A stretch of 64,000 bases of DNA, taken from positions 21,731,665 to 21,795,664 of the forward strand of contig NC_063045.1 in assembly GCF_018812025.1 (NCBI RefSeq). Direction: 5' to 3'. Every line of letters begins with the position of its first letter. Positions within the stretch are counted from its first letter, which is position 1. This DNA comes from Megalobrama amblycephala (lineage: Eukaryota > Chordata > Actinopteri > Cypriniformes > Xenocyprididae). The notes under the pieces are model-generated. The model was not told where the DNA came from, made no database searches, and saw only the letters and a list, made by a program, of their open reading frames with translations. Position numbers and translations under genes: made by a program. Below are positions 20,639 through 31,682 of this stretch, in pieces.

Positions 20639-20800
20639 TAATCAGAGTCTCGTAGCTCGTCCTGCTGACGTTAAATGCGACATCGATGTGCTATATGCTG
20701 TTTGCTGATAAGCCATTTGGTCCTGTTTTCCCAGTTTTCTCGTGTCACAGATACAGTAAAGCAACCCTGAGTGACCATCCACCTGTTCTCCGAGTGAATT
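20639..20800 (+). pseudogene. Processed (intronless) copy of the 20013-20322 exons
   Basis: Exon 1 (20639-20667) and exon 2 (20668-20734) are joined without the 213-bp intron and run on into a third segment beginning TTTTCTCGTGTCACAGATAC, which has GTAAAGCAACCCTGAG. The copy starts at the presumed transcription start and fades into an ACACACAC tract near 20815. It was therefore made from spliced RNA, by a LINE or as part of a retroelement. No target duplication is obvious. Confidence 0.65.
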
Positions 20801-22756
20801 TATTCCATCCAACACACACACAGTCACATATATATAAAGAATAATGTTAATGAACTTCATCAAAACTTATTTTCTTATATTCTCATGTTTGTGTTCAGAG
20901 TTATGAGGCATAACATGCATAATTAATTCTAGTAGGAACCGTTAATGCAGAATATTTTATGGGGCACATAATGGTGACGCACACAATACCTCGTGCGATG
21001 TGTGAACAGCGCCATCTTTAGAAGCACATTTTCTATTGACGAGGTCGGTTGTGCTTTCTTTCGCTCTTCAAACAAGAGTGCTGGTAAAGAAATTTCTCTA
21101 AGTGTAAACAATATCATCGATTAATTTCATGAGATAAATAATGTTTAAGTGTAATGTAAGACGGTGATGTCATGAAATGTAACGCAGTGAATTGTATTTT
21201 GAATATTTTACCGAGATTGGTTTTGCTTACTAGCTTTTTCCATGCTGTATGGACCACTGAAGGGGAGAGACGTGTATCCCAAAAAACATTAATTGTGCTC
21301 TGTGTATTTCTGCAGACCTCTTTCTTCAGAATAAATCACCCTGAGACCTGCTCCATCCCTATTGTCTTCTTTGAGAGCAACAAAACACAACCAGAGTAAA
21401 ACCGCTACAAGATACCAGCCACTCATTTTTACAAAAGGCTTATTATATATTTTAAAAAAAAAAGTCCTCTAGATTAATGTCAGTTCAAGAGATCTCCTTA
21501 AAAAAACCTCAAAATCACACCAGAGCAATTTAGTGCAAATACACACACACAAAAAGTCTCATCATACAAGTTACAAAACATTTAGCCTATACATTTCAAA
21601 TCAATATATTTCTTAAATCTTTTTATAACCTGATACACTGGGTAAGTAGCTACAATGAATGATTTTAAACGAAACCTCATTAATCTGTCAGGGGAGCCTG
21701 GAAGACCCAGAGGCGAAAGGAGTTTGAAAATGACTTATTGGAGTTCCCAAAAACAAACAGATGCGGGCACGTTGCAGCTGGTGATTAATAGAATAAACAG
21801 CGATCTCCCGAGTCACAGGTCCGCGACTGTAGTCCCACTGGAGTGAAGCGCGAGCAGAAGGTAATATTCCATACTGGCAGATAGCAACGTACGCCAGACA
21901 ACAGGCTCACAGTTCAGCAGAGCGACAGCAGGAATCCAGTTCGGGCGTCTGGGCTGCGACCGGGACTGGAACTCAGACTCAGTAAACAGACTGCTAAGAC
22001 ACACACGAATAAGGTTTAGCGAGATTACGAGGAGCAAGTGATACTCATAAACATCAATTCCCGGATAAAGAACAGGGAGAAATAAGGCGCGCAATCAGCG
22101 CGAAGACACAGAACAGGTGCGTGCGCGTCAGAGGTAAGGGGAAACAGCTGAGACCAATGAAGGATGAAAGAGAGAAGGAAAAGATACCTAAAACAAGAGT
22201 AATCAGACATATTGACATAATCTTATTGTTGACACAATATCTCCTGGAAACTAAAAAATCCTTCTCCCACCCCACTGAATGTCCCGGCATCGTGAATTCC
22301 AAAAGCTTTTAGCTGGGGGTATCCTAAGTGAATGACAAATCTGTCTAAGAAAATTATTATTGCATCAACAATTTATCAACAATATTTATACCATCTAACC
22401 TTGAATTAAAATCAATATTGCATCCAAATCTACAACATTAGCACCTCACAACAACTGAAGGAGACCAGAAAGTATAGTATCAAAAACCACTGCATAATCC
22501 TTTGCAGATATAGGAAGTTTGAATTTATCTGGAAATTCTCCATGAGAAAGTAATTGACCATCACGCAAAACAACTGTGTCACCAATAAAATGTTGTTTCT
22601 AAACCAATATTCCAAAAAAAAAAAGAAAAAAAAAGTGTTTGTTAGAATAGGACATTTGGCCGAGCTACAACTATTTGAAAATCTGGAATCTGAAGGTGCA
22701 CAAAAAAAAAAAAAATCAAAATATTGAGATGTGTCCAATGTGTCCAAATGAAGTCC
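20801..22756. other. No confident gene; CpG-richer island at 21640-22140
   Basis: 21300-21410 may be an exon: TTTCTGCAG acceptor, AATAAA, CACCCTGAG. The 21640-22140 block is richer in CpG and reads, on the minus strand, like a promoter or 5' leader with a short frame MEYYLLLALHSSG. I recognise no protein. A-runs at 22615-22635 and 22701-22713 look like old insertions. Confidence 0.35.
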
Positions 22757-23559
22757 TTAAAGGGATAGTTCACCCAAAAATGAAAATTTGATGTTTATCT
22801 GCTTACCCCCAGGGCATCCAACATGTAGGTGACTTTTTTTCTTCAGTCGAACGCAAATTATGATTTTTAACTGCAACCGCTGCCGTCTGTCAGTCAAATA
22901 ATAGGAGTGATTGGGAACTTGAACAATAAGAGTCGAAAAAACTTCCATAGACAAATCCTAATTAAACCCTGCGGCTCGTGACGACACATTGATGTCCTAA
23001 GACACGAAACGATCGGTTTGTGCAAGAAACCGAACAGTATTTATATCATTTTTTACCTCTAATACACCACTATGTCCAACTCCGTTCAGCTTCCGGTTAG
23101 TGAGGTCTGATCGCGCTCTGACAACGGAAGTGATGTCTCGCGCTCATTGAAGTATATGGGCGAGACATCACTTCCGTCAGCAGAGCGGGTTTTTTGACCT
23201 CACTAACAGGATGCTGAACGAAGTTGGACATAGTGGTGTATTAGAGGTAAAAAATGATATAAATACTGTTCGTTTTCTCACACAAACCGATCGTTTCGTG
23301 TCTTAGGACATCAATGTGTCGTCACGAGCCGCAGGGTTTAATTTGGATTTGTCTAAGCAAGTTTTATTTACTGTTACAGTAGAAGTTCCCATCCACTGCT
23401 ATTATTTGACTGACAGACGGCAGCGGTTGCAGTTAAAAATCATAATTTGCGTTCGACTGAAGAAACAAATTCACCTACATCTTGGATCCCTTGTGAAAAA
23501 AAAGTGCACTTTAGTATACTTTTATAAAGTGTACTTATTGCAAAAATAATATACTTTAA

Positions 23560-24080
23560 AAGAACACACTTAAGTGTGAATTAAATGTAATGTTTTCATC
23601 GCTTAAGTGTATTCTATCTGTAATTAATTTCAAATATATCACAGATTAAGTTCATATTAAATGCAATAAGTTGAACTTAAGAGTGATTTTTTTGAACAAC
23701 TTAAGTGGTACTTTAATACAACTTTATGACAACCTTCGTAATTGCTTCTAGTACCTTTAAAATATAGTTGAAGTGCACTGCCCAATGCACTAACAAGCAA
23801 TTAATGTGAACTAAAATATATTTTAATATCAGTTATCAATACACTTAAGTGTGAATTAAATGTAATGTTTCATCCGCTTAAGTGCATTCTATTTGTAATT
23901 AATTTCAAATATATCACAGATTAAGTTCATATTAAATGCAATAAGTTGAACTTCTGAGTGATTTTTTTAAAGCACTTAAGTAGGACTTTAATACAATTTT
24001 TTATATACTTTAAAATATGGTAAAAGTATACTTCCTAATGTACTGACAAGCAATTAATGTGAACTTAAATATACTTTAAT
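23560..24080. repeat. Left subterminal repeat, two units about 277 bp apart
   Basis: ACACTTAAGTGTGAATTAAA begins one unit near 23564 and another near 23841. Each continues through ATCACAGATTAAGTTCATA. Short palindromes ACTTAAGT and AAGTGCACTT are scattered through both. Confidence 0.8.
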
Positions 24081-24531
24081 GTAATTTACATGTACACTGT
24101 TATATAATTTAATACATTTGTAATTACATTATTTGTACATATAATAATGAAGTTACAATTTAGTATATTTCAAAATATTACAATCAACACAAATGCAAAT
24201 TGAAACCCTCTACATTTACTGACAAAATAATCTCTAAAACAAATGCACAAAAACCTTTTTGTTGATGCACAAGAAAAACCCAAGAAACACTATACACAAT
24301 CACAAACAATTACAACACTTTAACTCTCATTTAGAAAGAGTCTGGAGGACAGTGAGGCTTATATGCAATATAATTTTCTCCATCACATACAAAGGTACCT
24401 AAACCTACCATCACAATCTTTCTGCATTTTTACATTTTCAGATAAAATCATTCTGTATAAGATGATAAATAAGATAACACCCATGAATTAATACAAACAA
24501 AATGTAAAGAAAAGAAAAGATTCAAAACTTT

Positions 24532-24861
24532 GGGTAACACTGTACAAAAATTTTCTATTAGTTAACTACTTTAGTTAACATGAACTATGAATGAAAAATA
24601 CTTTAAGCATTTATAAATCCTAGTTAATATTACGTATGCATTATTAAAATCAAAAGTTGCATATGTTAATAGATAATGCACTGTAAACTAACATGAACAA
24701 TAACTATACATTTTATTAACTTGAAAAAAATATATTTTTTATTGCCTAATGTTAACAAATATTGATAAATACTGTAAAAAAAAGTCAATGCACATAGTTA
24801 GATAATGTTGTCTAATATATTAATTGATGTTAACAAGCGAGACCTTTTGTAAAGTGTTACC
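24532..24861. mobile_element. Nested MITE, GGGTAACACT...AGTGTTACC
   Basis: GGGTAACACTGTACAAAA at the left and TTTTGTAAAGTGTTACC at the right are inverted ends of a 330-bp AT-rich unit containing GTTAACTA/GTTAACAT motifs. I know this as a very common teleost element. The target duplication is unclear. Confidence 0.65.
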
Positions 24862-25125
24862 TTTTGTAAACCTTGTTACTTATAAGCTCTGCAACCCTTA
24901 CTAGCACAAACATTAAACAGGACAAAAAGGTTTCTTCTAAAATCTTACTCCAGCATTACAGTGAATGTAATTTTGAAAAGAAAAAACAAAACAAACAAAA
25001 AAACAATGAATTCCAAAGGCACAAAAACAAGAAAACCAAAATTGTCTGTCACCACCTTTTTTTAAGTTGTATGAAAAAGTGCTGTTTATGTCAATGTCCC
25101 AGAAGCTCTTCATCGGCAGAAAACC

Positions 25126-27106
25126 TCAAATGTCCATGAAGCTGCGCACCATCTCTACACAGTATGCGTAAATGAACATGTTCCAAAGAGGCAAGAAAGT
25201 AAAAAAAATAAATACCTGCAGGAAAAAAAAACAAAAAAGTAGTAAGAGTCAGTCCATTATTATAATTGGTTCAATCGAATGAAATCAATAGATATAGATA
25301 TAGATATACAGAACTCCAAAGTTTATATACACCTTTGTAGGTTTGAAAATAATAAAAAATAAAAAAAAGACATTTTCCACCACCCTCCTAGACCCATTTG
25401 GTATTCCCTAAAGGCAAAGAGTTGCTGATAGTGATTGAAGCCTGTGGCCAAGATGTTTACTGTGTACTGATAATTTCCTCCACTTTAATACCAGTTACAG
25501 TGTGAAATAAATATGAATGAACATCTGAAGGTATGTTACAAGATACAGTACAACTGATCCATAACATGTCACATTTAATCGCTCAATCAGTGTTTCAACG
25601 TGCGGAAAGACGTCAATGAAACAGCTTGCAAACAATGTCACGTAACATCACATTTACTTCAGAAAAATCATATTCAGCATAAACTCATTAGTCAGCTATA
25701 GAGAGGAGCATTCTGCTAATTATATGCACCACGTTACATGTTCATTATAATTTTATTTAAAATATTTTTTTTATAATTAATTTATGTATTTAATGTTTGA
25801 ATACATAATTTATGACAGCTACAATTTAAATGTTTATATTTCAAAAAACAATTTAGAGTAGAAATATGATTATGTAATTCTAAAGTTTACATAATCATAA
25901 CTTTATTATAAAACAAACAAATCATACAAATTAGCATTGTATTTGTTTCTTTATTTAGTACTTCCCTGATGAAGCAGTTCATTCTGCAAGGTGTAAGTAA
26001 ACTTTTGACCGCAACTGCATCACCCAAGATGAATTACCTCAGTCATCAGGACAACACTGTTGTAGAATCCTGGGAGAAGCTCCTTCACATTTCCCACAAA
26101 CACCAGGATTCCAGTGACCACACCATCTTCACTGACACTGGCCTTTCAAAATAGAGAACATTTTTATAAACATTTTTATTCCTACTTTACAAGGAATTAA
26201 ACATAACTTTATCAATTACACAAATATAGATAAATAATCCAAGGCCCAAGCAAATTGAGGGGTTTTGCTTTGAAAATAATTATATAATATCATTATATAT
26301 AAATATAAATATATAATGATTAGATGGGGATTTGTAAGTGCACAGGTGAGAATTTATTACTTGCAAACAGAAAAGATTCAAAGCATTTAAAAGCTATAAG
26401 GACAGTTGATGGCAGTGTTTAACTTGTAGTGTGTGATCAGGGTGGCTGAATTAATGGAAAAACATGGAACATCACCTCATCAATACGGGTCTTTGATTCA
26501 ACACAGCTTGCACTGTATCTCCAATAACAAATCTGTACTGATCCTACAAAATGAATATATAAAACAACAGATAAGCACAAAAATATTACATATTACAAAC
26601 ACAAACAGTAATTGAACAACTAACTTTTCAAATGCAAAAAGAAAAACAGATTATAAGCATTACTGGTGGTTATAATAGCGATTAAATGTATATAATTGTC
26701 TTTAAATGTTACAAGATCAGATCTTTGAATATAGTTCTGCAAATTTAACTTAAAGTCATTTAAAATGATTTAAAAAGTCAGAGTTCAATTAAAATATATT
26801 TTCAGCAGCCAAATTCTTTGAACACGCCCACACACGCGACCACGTTCATATTGTATAAGAAATTATTATAATGCAATCATAAATAAATTACAGGAAACAT
26901 GATTAATTCACCTCCATATTGCGATTAAACTAAATAAGTTACACTCATAAGAACTGCTATGTTCCGGTGAAAAAATAAAAATAAAGAGAGCATATATCAA
27001 GATACTTACTTGCTTCTTTATTTGTAGTACATAACGTCTCATCTGTAGTCATCCAAACGTGCGCTCCTTTGTTTTCTTCTTTGATCAGCAGAGTTGCCTC
27101 GCGCAT
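25126..27106 (-). CDS. Four-exon gene inside the 5.4-kb transposon, 119-residue unrecognised protein
   Basis: Exons on the minus strand: 27106-27010 (97 nt, [18 protein letters not shown]..., donor GTAAGTAT), 26543-26476 (68 nt, acceptor TTTTGTAG, donor GTGATG), 26142-26038 (105 nt, acceptor TGAAAG, donor GTAATT) and 25215-25126 (90 nt, acceptor TTCCTGCAG, ending TGA). Phases 1, 0 and 0 fit at every junction and no internal stop appears: 97+68+105+90 = 360 nt. The first 55 residues are polar. The last 64 are hydrophobic in blocks ([33 protein letters not shown]) and may span a membrane once or twice. Exon 2 is also open in another frame. I do not recognise the family: it could be an accessory transposon protein or a captured host gene. 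The weak point is the donor and acceptor of exon 2 and the acceptor of exon 3. Confidence 0.5.
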
Positions 27107-27165
27107 CGCGATCACAGAAAGATGGCTGAAGGTGCATTTTTCAAACTCTGGTGAAGTAGTGCGCC

Positions 27166-27195
27166 GTCATGACGTAGTATTTTGGCGCATGCGCA
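27166..27195 (-). promoter_or_regulatory. NRF1 palindrome and CRE-like site
   Basis: GCGCATGCGC (27185-27194) is a perfect NRF1-type palindrome, and TGACGTA (27170-27176) a CRE-like half-site. They sit 60-90 bp upstream of the ATG at 27106 of the minus-strand gene. Such sites mark TATA-less housekeeping promoters and support real transcription. A plus-strand ATG (ATGGCTGAAGG at 27121) also lies nearby but opens no long frame. Confidence 0.6.
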
Positions 27196-27867
27196 TTAAA
27201 CAAAAAGTTTATAGGCTATAATACGTGCATGATTAAATTTGTTCAAGTTGACGTTTTTCTAATTCATTGTTGTAGTTCGACTGTAAGTTTACAGAACTTG
27301 ACTCATTCACCTAACTGAAATTCAATTATTTTATAGTTTAGTCGGATTAAAATTACATGTATTTTAACTGAATATGAATTCAAATTAATTTTTAGATCTG
27401 TTAAACTTTTGCTTGCAATTAAATATGTTTAATCAACTTAGAACAACAATGATATTAAAAGTATTATACAGATATGTGAAGTACAGCACTGTTGCATTAA
27501 GTATCACAAATACAGCACTCCGTAAAAAAAAACAAAAAAACAAAAAAAAACATTTTATGTCAAATATTATGTAGAAAACTGACACTAGTCGAGTTTAGAG
27601 CAGGAGCTGGTGATAAAAATTTCAACAATAAGTTGTACAGGATTATACACTGTATAAGCAAGTGTATTGAAATTCAGAAAAATAAATTTCAAGTGTATTA
27701 ATGCACACAGTATTTATTAAAGATTAAGCACATTTAAAATACATTAACAAATGTCATCTTGGACAACACACTTAAGTTGAAATTAAAATAAATTATTTTT
27801 CATGTGCTTTAATATATAAGTCAATACATCAGAATAAGTTTACTTATTTAAAACACTATAAAGTCAT

Positions 27868-28800
27868 AATTAAGTAAAAATTAAGTGCATTTTTAAAAAG
27901 TGCTCTTAAGCATGTTTAGAAATATTGTCATGAAAGTGTACTTTCTTTAAGTACAACTTAATAAGTCATTATTACAAAGTGCATTTTTAAAAACTGCACT
28001 TAAGCGTGTTAATAAATATTGTCATTAAAGTGTACTTTCTTTAAGTACAATTAATAAGTCATTATTACAAAATGTATTTTTAAAAAGTGCACTCAAGTGT
28101 GTTAGTAAATATTGTCATTTAAGTGTAGGCTACTTTCTTTAAGTACAGCTGAATTTGACATTATTACAAAGGGTATTTTTAAAAAGTGCACTCGAGCATA
28201 TTAATAAATATTGTCATTAAAGTGTACTTTCTTTAAGTAAAACTTAATTTGACATTATTACAAAGGGTATTTTTAAAAAGTGCACTTAAGCATGTTAATA
28301 AATATTGTCATTAAAGTGTACTTTCTTTAAGTACAACTTAATTTGACATTATTACAAAGTGCATTTTTAAAAAGTGCACTTGATAATAAATATTATCATT
28401 AAAGTGTACTTTCTTTAAGTACAACTTAATTAGACATTATTACAAAGTGTATTTTTAAAAAGTGCACTCAAGCGTGTTAGTAAATATTGTCATTTAAGTG
28501 TACTTTCTTTAAGTACAACTTAATTTGACATTATTACAAAGGGCATTTTTAAAAAGTGCACTTAAGCGTGTTAATAAGTATTTTCATTAAAGTGTACTTT
28601 CTTTAAGTACAACTTAATTTGACATTATTACAAAGGGCATTTTTAAAAAGTGCACTTAAGCGTGTTAATAAGTATTTTCATTAAAGTGTACTTTCTTTAA
28701 GTACAACTTAATTTGACATTATTACAAAGTGCATTTTTAAAAAGTGCACTTAAGCATGATAATAAATATTGTCATTAAAGTATATTCTATTTAAGTACAC
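27868..28800. repeat. Right subterminal tandem array, about 10 units of about 93 bp
   Basis: Each unit contains ATTACAAAGTGCATTTTTAA, AAAGTGCACTTAAG, AATATTGTCATTAAAGTG and TACTTTCTTTAAGTACAACT. Copies are 85-97% alike by eye. Arrays of short palindromes like these in subterminal regions commonly serve as transposase binding sites. That role here is inference. Confidence 0.85.
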
Positions 28801-28986
28801 TTAAGTGGCCTTTAATTTTAATTATATTGTATTATCTGCAAGTGCACTTTTTAAAAAGTATACTAAGTACACACAAAGTACACTTTCAATACAATTAAGT
28901 GCACTTCTTTTTCACAAGGGATGTACTGGGGGTAAGCAGATAAACATCAAATTTTCATTTTTGGGTGAACTATCCCTTTAACAATG

Positions 28987-29267
28987 TTGTTAAGTCTGAC
29001 GTCACGCGGCAGCGCTTCCGGGTCCTAACGCTCTATCTCATACCACAAGAAAACAACAAATGGTGCTAATATACACACACGATGTGGTGTATACTACAAA
29101 AAAATATATAATTATAATCTTTAACTCCATACCAATATTTCAGATGTCCAGACAATGATTCATCTTTTATAGCTAAATCGTTAAAATATTAACGATGGCA
29201 TTCTCAAGTGAAACCAGTCGAGGCTTGGACCCGGAAACGGCGTTCCTTATGTCATGACTTAACAAGT
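28987..29267. repeat. Imperfect inverted-repeat element, about 280 bp
   Basis: TTGTTAAGTCTGACGTCACG...CTTCCGGGTCC at the left mirrors GGACCCGGAAAC...TGTCATGACTTAACAAG at the right. Non-coding; it looks like a MITE lying next to the foldback element. Confidence 0.6.
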
Positions 29268-30157
29268 GGATAGTTGCCTACCCGTGCGACTTCTGACTGG
29301 GTTTGTGGTCCAAGGTCACATATAGATGTAAATTTTTCTAATGAACATTGTAATTTAACATTTTGATTCACAATGCTCTGCTGGAGCAACTTAATGTTTG
29401 TACTTTTTTTGCACTTTGTTCCACCACTTTAAGACAATGAATTTGTTGTTTGATGTGTTTTCATATTCAAGAGATTATAAGCTAGATGCCGCTTTTTTTG
29501 TGTTGGCATCGAATGTTCTTCAGCTTTGATTGGTGTTGATCTGTTGAAAGCAGTTATTTTGAGTTAGATGCATACATTTTCTCCTCCTATTCAAATTTTA
29601 CATTGAAGGGGTGCCCACCGGCAACTATAGTCGCGGCACATTCAAATACGTTTTTTAAGAAGAAAAAAAAATCCTGAGGAAAATAAATGCAGAACATGTT
29701 CACATAGGATACTTTTATCAGGTCTTTATGCATGAAACCATTCAGAAAAATTTGGCCACAAATGGGTTAACAACCAAATAGCCCCAGTTACACTTGTTTG
29801 AGGTTAACAAATCATATGGATTTGCTCCGCCTGCTCGATTATTTACGTCTGAAATCGAAAGGAGTAATAGCAGACCATCTCTGACAAGTCTTTAATCAGC
29901 GCAAGGCTCAAGCTATCTCACTTGAATCTCAACGTGCATTTTCGGACAGGTAAGGTTAACACTCCCTTTGTTATATTAAGTAGTGGAAACAGTTAAATTA
30001 ATATCAACAGCGATTGTGCGACTGAGGGGAAATGAGTTTAAAAAGTGTAGGCTATCCATAGTTCTCTTCACTGGCTTTTATTCTTCGTTGAAGCAAAAAA
30101 TAAAATAAAATAAAATAATAATAATAAAATAAATACATACATACATACATACATAAA
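29268..30157. other. No gene; one possible 5' exon near 29852-29950
   Basis: A CpG-containing segment ends TTTTCGGACAG before GTAAGGTT, a good donor. It could be a non-coding first exon of a downstream gene such as the GIMAP at 38921, but nothing proves a link. AAAT/CATA microsatellites follow at 30100-30155. Confidence 0.3.
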
Positions 30158-30623
30158 TTAACCCTCTGCAGCACAACAACAACGGAAAAGTTTCTTAAGC
30201 CCTATGTTTAGTAAATGTTTCTTTAAATGATTACAATTAGAAAGTTCGAGAAAGTACCAAAGAACAGTCCAGTAAGGTGTTGGAGTCAATATCAAACACC
30301 ATTTAAAGGTGGGACGTCCTGTTCTAACACATGGTCACAGGAGCACATAGTGTGAGAAGAAGGCAATATTATTTCCTTTAGTAATCTTATAATAATAATT
30401 ATTATTATTTTAAATATTATTATTTTATTATTATTTAAAATAAAAAATATATATGTGTTTGTATGAAGGTGTAGAGAAGCCTTTTGTCAGGTTTTATGAA
30501 GTTTTTATTTATTTTTTTATTTTTTTATTTTGCATGTTCAGAAATTCAGTTTCTCGTTTTGTTGTCTTTTTGTGCGATAAGGGATACTTTTCGATGAGGT
30601 TTTGGACAATACTAACATTGGCA

Positions 30624-30758
30624 ACAATGTGTTATAAACTGGGAAGATGCAAGGTTCCTGGGTGTGCAGGAACACCCAAAGTGATGTGCAAAAATTGTAA
30701 CATACACCACTATTTCACAGCAGAGAAGAACTGCTTTTTGAAGTTTCGTACGGAGTGA
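30624..30758 (+). pseudogene. piggyBac transposase C-terminal Cys-rich domain
   Basis: The frame ending at TGA 30758 carries RCKVPGCAGTPKVMCKNC, then a histidine pair and CFLKFRTE. The C-x4-C...C-x2-C...H...C-F pattern is the C-terminal zinc-binding domain of piggyBac transposases, which binds the transposon ends. The catalytic DDD core is absent. The upstream part of the open frame (from 30453) is F/L-rich AT sequence and probably not coding. Confidence 0.7.
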
Positions 30759-30994
30759 AATCTTATTACATGAAGCACATTATATCGCATAGCACACTAC
30801 AGACATATGCATGTATCAAATTCACCATATCAATGTCTTTCAAGTGTTTTTTCCTTTTTAATTAATGATTTCTTGATTTTTATTTATTTATTTATTTTTA
30901 TTTTTGTAACATTTTTTTTTTTTTTTTTTTTTAAATCAATAAAATGTTCCCAAATGAACCGAAAAATTATGTGGAATATTTGTTATCATAAAAC

Positions 30995-31150
30995 ATTGAC
31001 ATAAAACAAAAACATTGCGGTTCATGAAAATTCAACATTATGCAATCTTATGAGAGGAAGGTTATGAACATGAACCCCCATAATCCTTGAAACAAAATCA
31101 ATTTTTGAGCAAGTACATTACCAGCAGGTGTTCAAATTGTCGATGTTGAT
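30995..31150. repeat. Dispersed repeat shared with 35405-35570 and 34884-34935
   Basis: CATTATGCAATCTTATGAGA and AAATCAATTTTTGAGCA recur with over 95% identity at 35405-35570 in the same orientation, and in part at 34884. Family unknown. The CAATAAAATGTTCCCAAATG motif is also doubled (30930 and 31233). Confidence 0.75.
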
Positions 31151-31509
31151 TTTTCTCTATGACTCTGTACCACAACAGGGCAACGAAAAAATATTTTTGG
31201 GGTTGGGGAATGGTGGGGGGCATTTTTTTTATCAATAAAATGTTCCCAAATGAACCAAACAATTATGTGGAATATTTTTTTCATGTGCCATCAACATGTG
31301 TGCAATAGAGGGTTAAAGACGCCCCATTTATAGCGGAGCAAAATATGCAAACTTAGTTCTCACGAAACATAGAACGCGTTTCTGCGCTCGTTCTGTTTCT
31401 CTCAAGGGAAAGCTCGGGGATCAGTGACGTGCATTGCGGGATGCGAGAACTTTCGTGAAGAACCAATAATCAGTCGGGAATAAAGTGAATGATGTAAAGT
31501 GCTCTACAC

Positions 31510-31512
<3 letters not shown>

Positions 31513-31562
<50 letters not shown>
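31513..31562. repeat. (TA)n microsatellite
   Basis: About 25 TA units. Confidence 0.95.
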
Positions 31563-31566
<4 letters not shown>

Positions 31567-31682
31567 TGTAACATACATAATACTTTTTTCCATCTCTTTA
31601 TTAGAATGTAACCAGAAAATACAGGAAATTTGTATGCAGTATTAAAAAACAGAAAAGGAATCCTATAGGCTAAAGTCCCATC

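Larger units (their letters stand above)
23488..28920. mobile_element. 5.4-kb terminal-inverted-repeat transposon with AT duplication, carrying a spliced gene
   Basis: CCCTTGTGAAAAA at 23488 and its inverse, TTTTTCACAAGGG, ending 28920 are perfect 13-bp terminal repeats, extended by AAGTGCACTT-rich subterminal sequence. Comparing the two arms of the split hairpin shows the empty target reads GGATGTACTGGG. The insertion therefore duplicated AT (23486-23487, 28921-28922); GAT or GGAT cannot be fully excluded. A 2-bp AT duplication is, as I recall, reported for the ISL2EU group. Subterminal repeat arrays differ left and right. The middle holds a four-exon minus-strand gene and no transposase I can recognise. 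Confidence 0.82.
22761..28977. mobile_element. TTAA-flanked foldback element, split by a 5.4-kb transposon
   Basis: AGGGATAGTTCACCC at 22761 and GGGTGAACTATCCCT ending 28977 are exact inverses with TTAA at 22757-22760 and 28978-28981. The two halves (22761-23135 and 23145-23487 plus 28923-28977) form an almost complete palindrome of about 375-bp arms centred near 23140, so the empty element is a single long hairpin. The right arm is cut at 23487 by the transposon at 23488-28920. This terminus is one of the commonest in cyprinid genomes. Confidence 0.88.
30162..31312 (+). mobile_element. Internally deleted piggyBac element
   Basis: CCCTCTGCAGCAC at 30162 and an end reading AGAGGG at 31312 are short inverted ends, with TTAA at 30158-30161 and 31313-31316. 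Inside is the Cys-rich tail of a piggyBac transposase. The 1.15-kb length is about half of an autonomous element. Part of the 3' portion contains a dispersed repeat also found at 35405. Confidence 0.7.

Noticed and set aside
20000..20740. Reading 20013-20740 as direct LTRs of a retrotransposon
   Set aside because: The repeats differ by a precise GT-AG intron and no TG...CA ends or flanking duplication were found. A spliced retrocopy explains it better, though a retroelement leader is not excluded.
27868..28800. Regularly spaced repeats resembling a CRISPR array
   Set aside because: Units are about 93 bp, nearly contiguous and AT-rich, with no unique spacers, in a vertebrate transposon.
30453..30620. 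N-terminal F/L-rich part of the 30453-30758 ORF as a membrane protein
   Set aside because: TTTATTTT-rich low complexity. Only the last 45 residues match piggyBac.
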